Shown: positions 12,202-12,315 of the stretch, one piece after another
Numbering within the stretch: position 1 is the first letter of the stretch
Layout: every line of letters begins with the position of its first letter
DNA from: an uncultured Bacilli bacterium
GTDB taxonomy: Bacteria > Bacillota_I > Bacilli_A > RF39 > UBA660
Assembly (NCBI GenBank): GCA_944351315.1
Contig: CALVPL010000048.1
Span: 1 to 12,315 of the forward strand
Direction: 5' to 3'
Length of the DNA: 12,315 nt
Notes under the pieces: generated by a model
Told to the model about the DNA's origin: nothing
Database searches by the model: none
The model's input: the letters and a program-made list of their open reading frames with translations, nothing else
Made by a program: the position numbers and the translations under genes

Positions 12202-12224
12202 AGAAAATAGATAATCTATTTTCT
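12202..12224. repeat. 11-bp inverted repeat downstream of lexA
   Basis: AGAAAATAGAT and its inverse ATCTATTTTCT flank a single A. There is no adjacent T-run, so it is not an obvious terminator; it may be a transcript-end structure or an operator. Confidence 0.6.
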
Positions 12225-12259
12225 ATATATCTTCTTTTTTAATTTAATAAATAAAAAGT

Positions 12260-12287
12260 CCCATAAACTCGTAAGTTTATGGGTTTT
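12260..12287 (+). terminator. Rho-independent terminator after lexA
   Basis: A perfect 10-bp stem CCCATAAACT (12260-12269) / AGTTTATGGG (12274-12283), CGTA loop, then TTTTT. A run of five A upstream makes it plausible in both directions. Confidence 0.85.
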
Positions 12288-12289
12288 TG

Positions 12290-12298
12290 TGATACAAT
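12290..12298 (+). promoter_or_regulatory. Possible extended -10 for a gene beyond the window
   Basis: TGATACAAT right after the terminator is an extended -10; no clear -35 is seen because the terminator stem occupies that region. Confidence 0.3.
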
Positions 12299-12315
12299 AC
12301 TTTTGTCTAGAAAGT

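Noticed and set aside
1..12315. CRISPR array, transposase, prophage or integrase
   Set aside because: No direct-repeat array, no transposase or integrase motif in any translated frame. The only element-like structure is the inverted-repeat pair at 6388-6622.

Overview
The window looks like chromosome from a very AT-rich, low-GC Gram-positive bacterium of the Bacilli / Erysipelotrichia / RF39-like kind, probably a gut lineage with a small genome. Three things point there: A+T-rich sequence with mostly TAA stops, Bacillus-type gene neighbourhoods (ylbM / ylbN-rpmF; lexA / yneA-like / tkt / sirA), and sporulation genes (spoIIIAH, gerE, gerM, sirA). TGA serves as a stop (the DUF177 gene ends on it), so this is not the Mycoplasma code 4. 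The species call is inference.

Layout. 1-867: 3' part of a VanY-type D,D-carboxypeptidase, ending in a shared terminator. 4486-912, minus strand: an operon-like run of a CmpB-family membrane protein, a C39-peptidase bacteriocin ABC exporter, a one-TM accessory protein, and two small double-glycine-leader peptides. Both peptides carry GxxxG motifs, and one appears to start at AUU. This is probably a complete two-peptide (class IIb) bacteriocin production locus. 4559-6316, plus strand: spoIIIAH, gerE and gerM, a sporulation cluster. SpoIIIAH and GerM belong to the same mother-cell/forespore channel in B. subtilis.

6320-6660 has no large gene but looks like a compact type I toxin-antitoxin locus: a 29-aa hydrophobic peptide on the minus strand, a convergent plus-strand small RNA with its own terminator, and inverted repeats that would pair the 5' and 3' ends of the toxin mRNA. 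Next on the minus strand come tRNA-Arg(UCU) with its own promoter, and yceD-rpmF. L32 carries an N-terminal extension resembling the Prp-cleaved extension of ribosomal protein L27. Divergent from them is tmcAL (ylbM).

8761-11218, minus strand: sirA (sporulation inhibitor of DnaA), with a Spo0A-box-like heptamer at its -35 region, lies downstream of a transketolase homologue that has lost several substrate-binding residues while keeping the cofactor residues. 11287-12178: a divergent SOS pair, lexA and a 46-aa one-TM peptide, each promoter carrying its own LexA-box-like site. By position the peptide is a minimal YneA/SosA-type division inhibitor candidate. The window ends in a strong terminator.

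The items least likely to be in a standard annotation are the two bacteriocin peptides, the 29-aa toxin candidate with its antisense RNA, the 46-aa SOS peptide, the L32 extension, and the altered transketolase active site.
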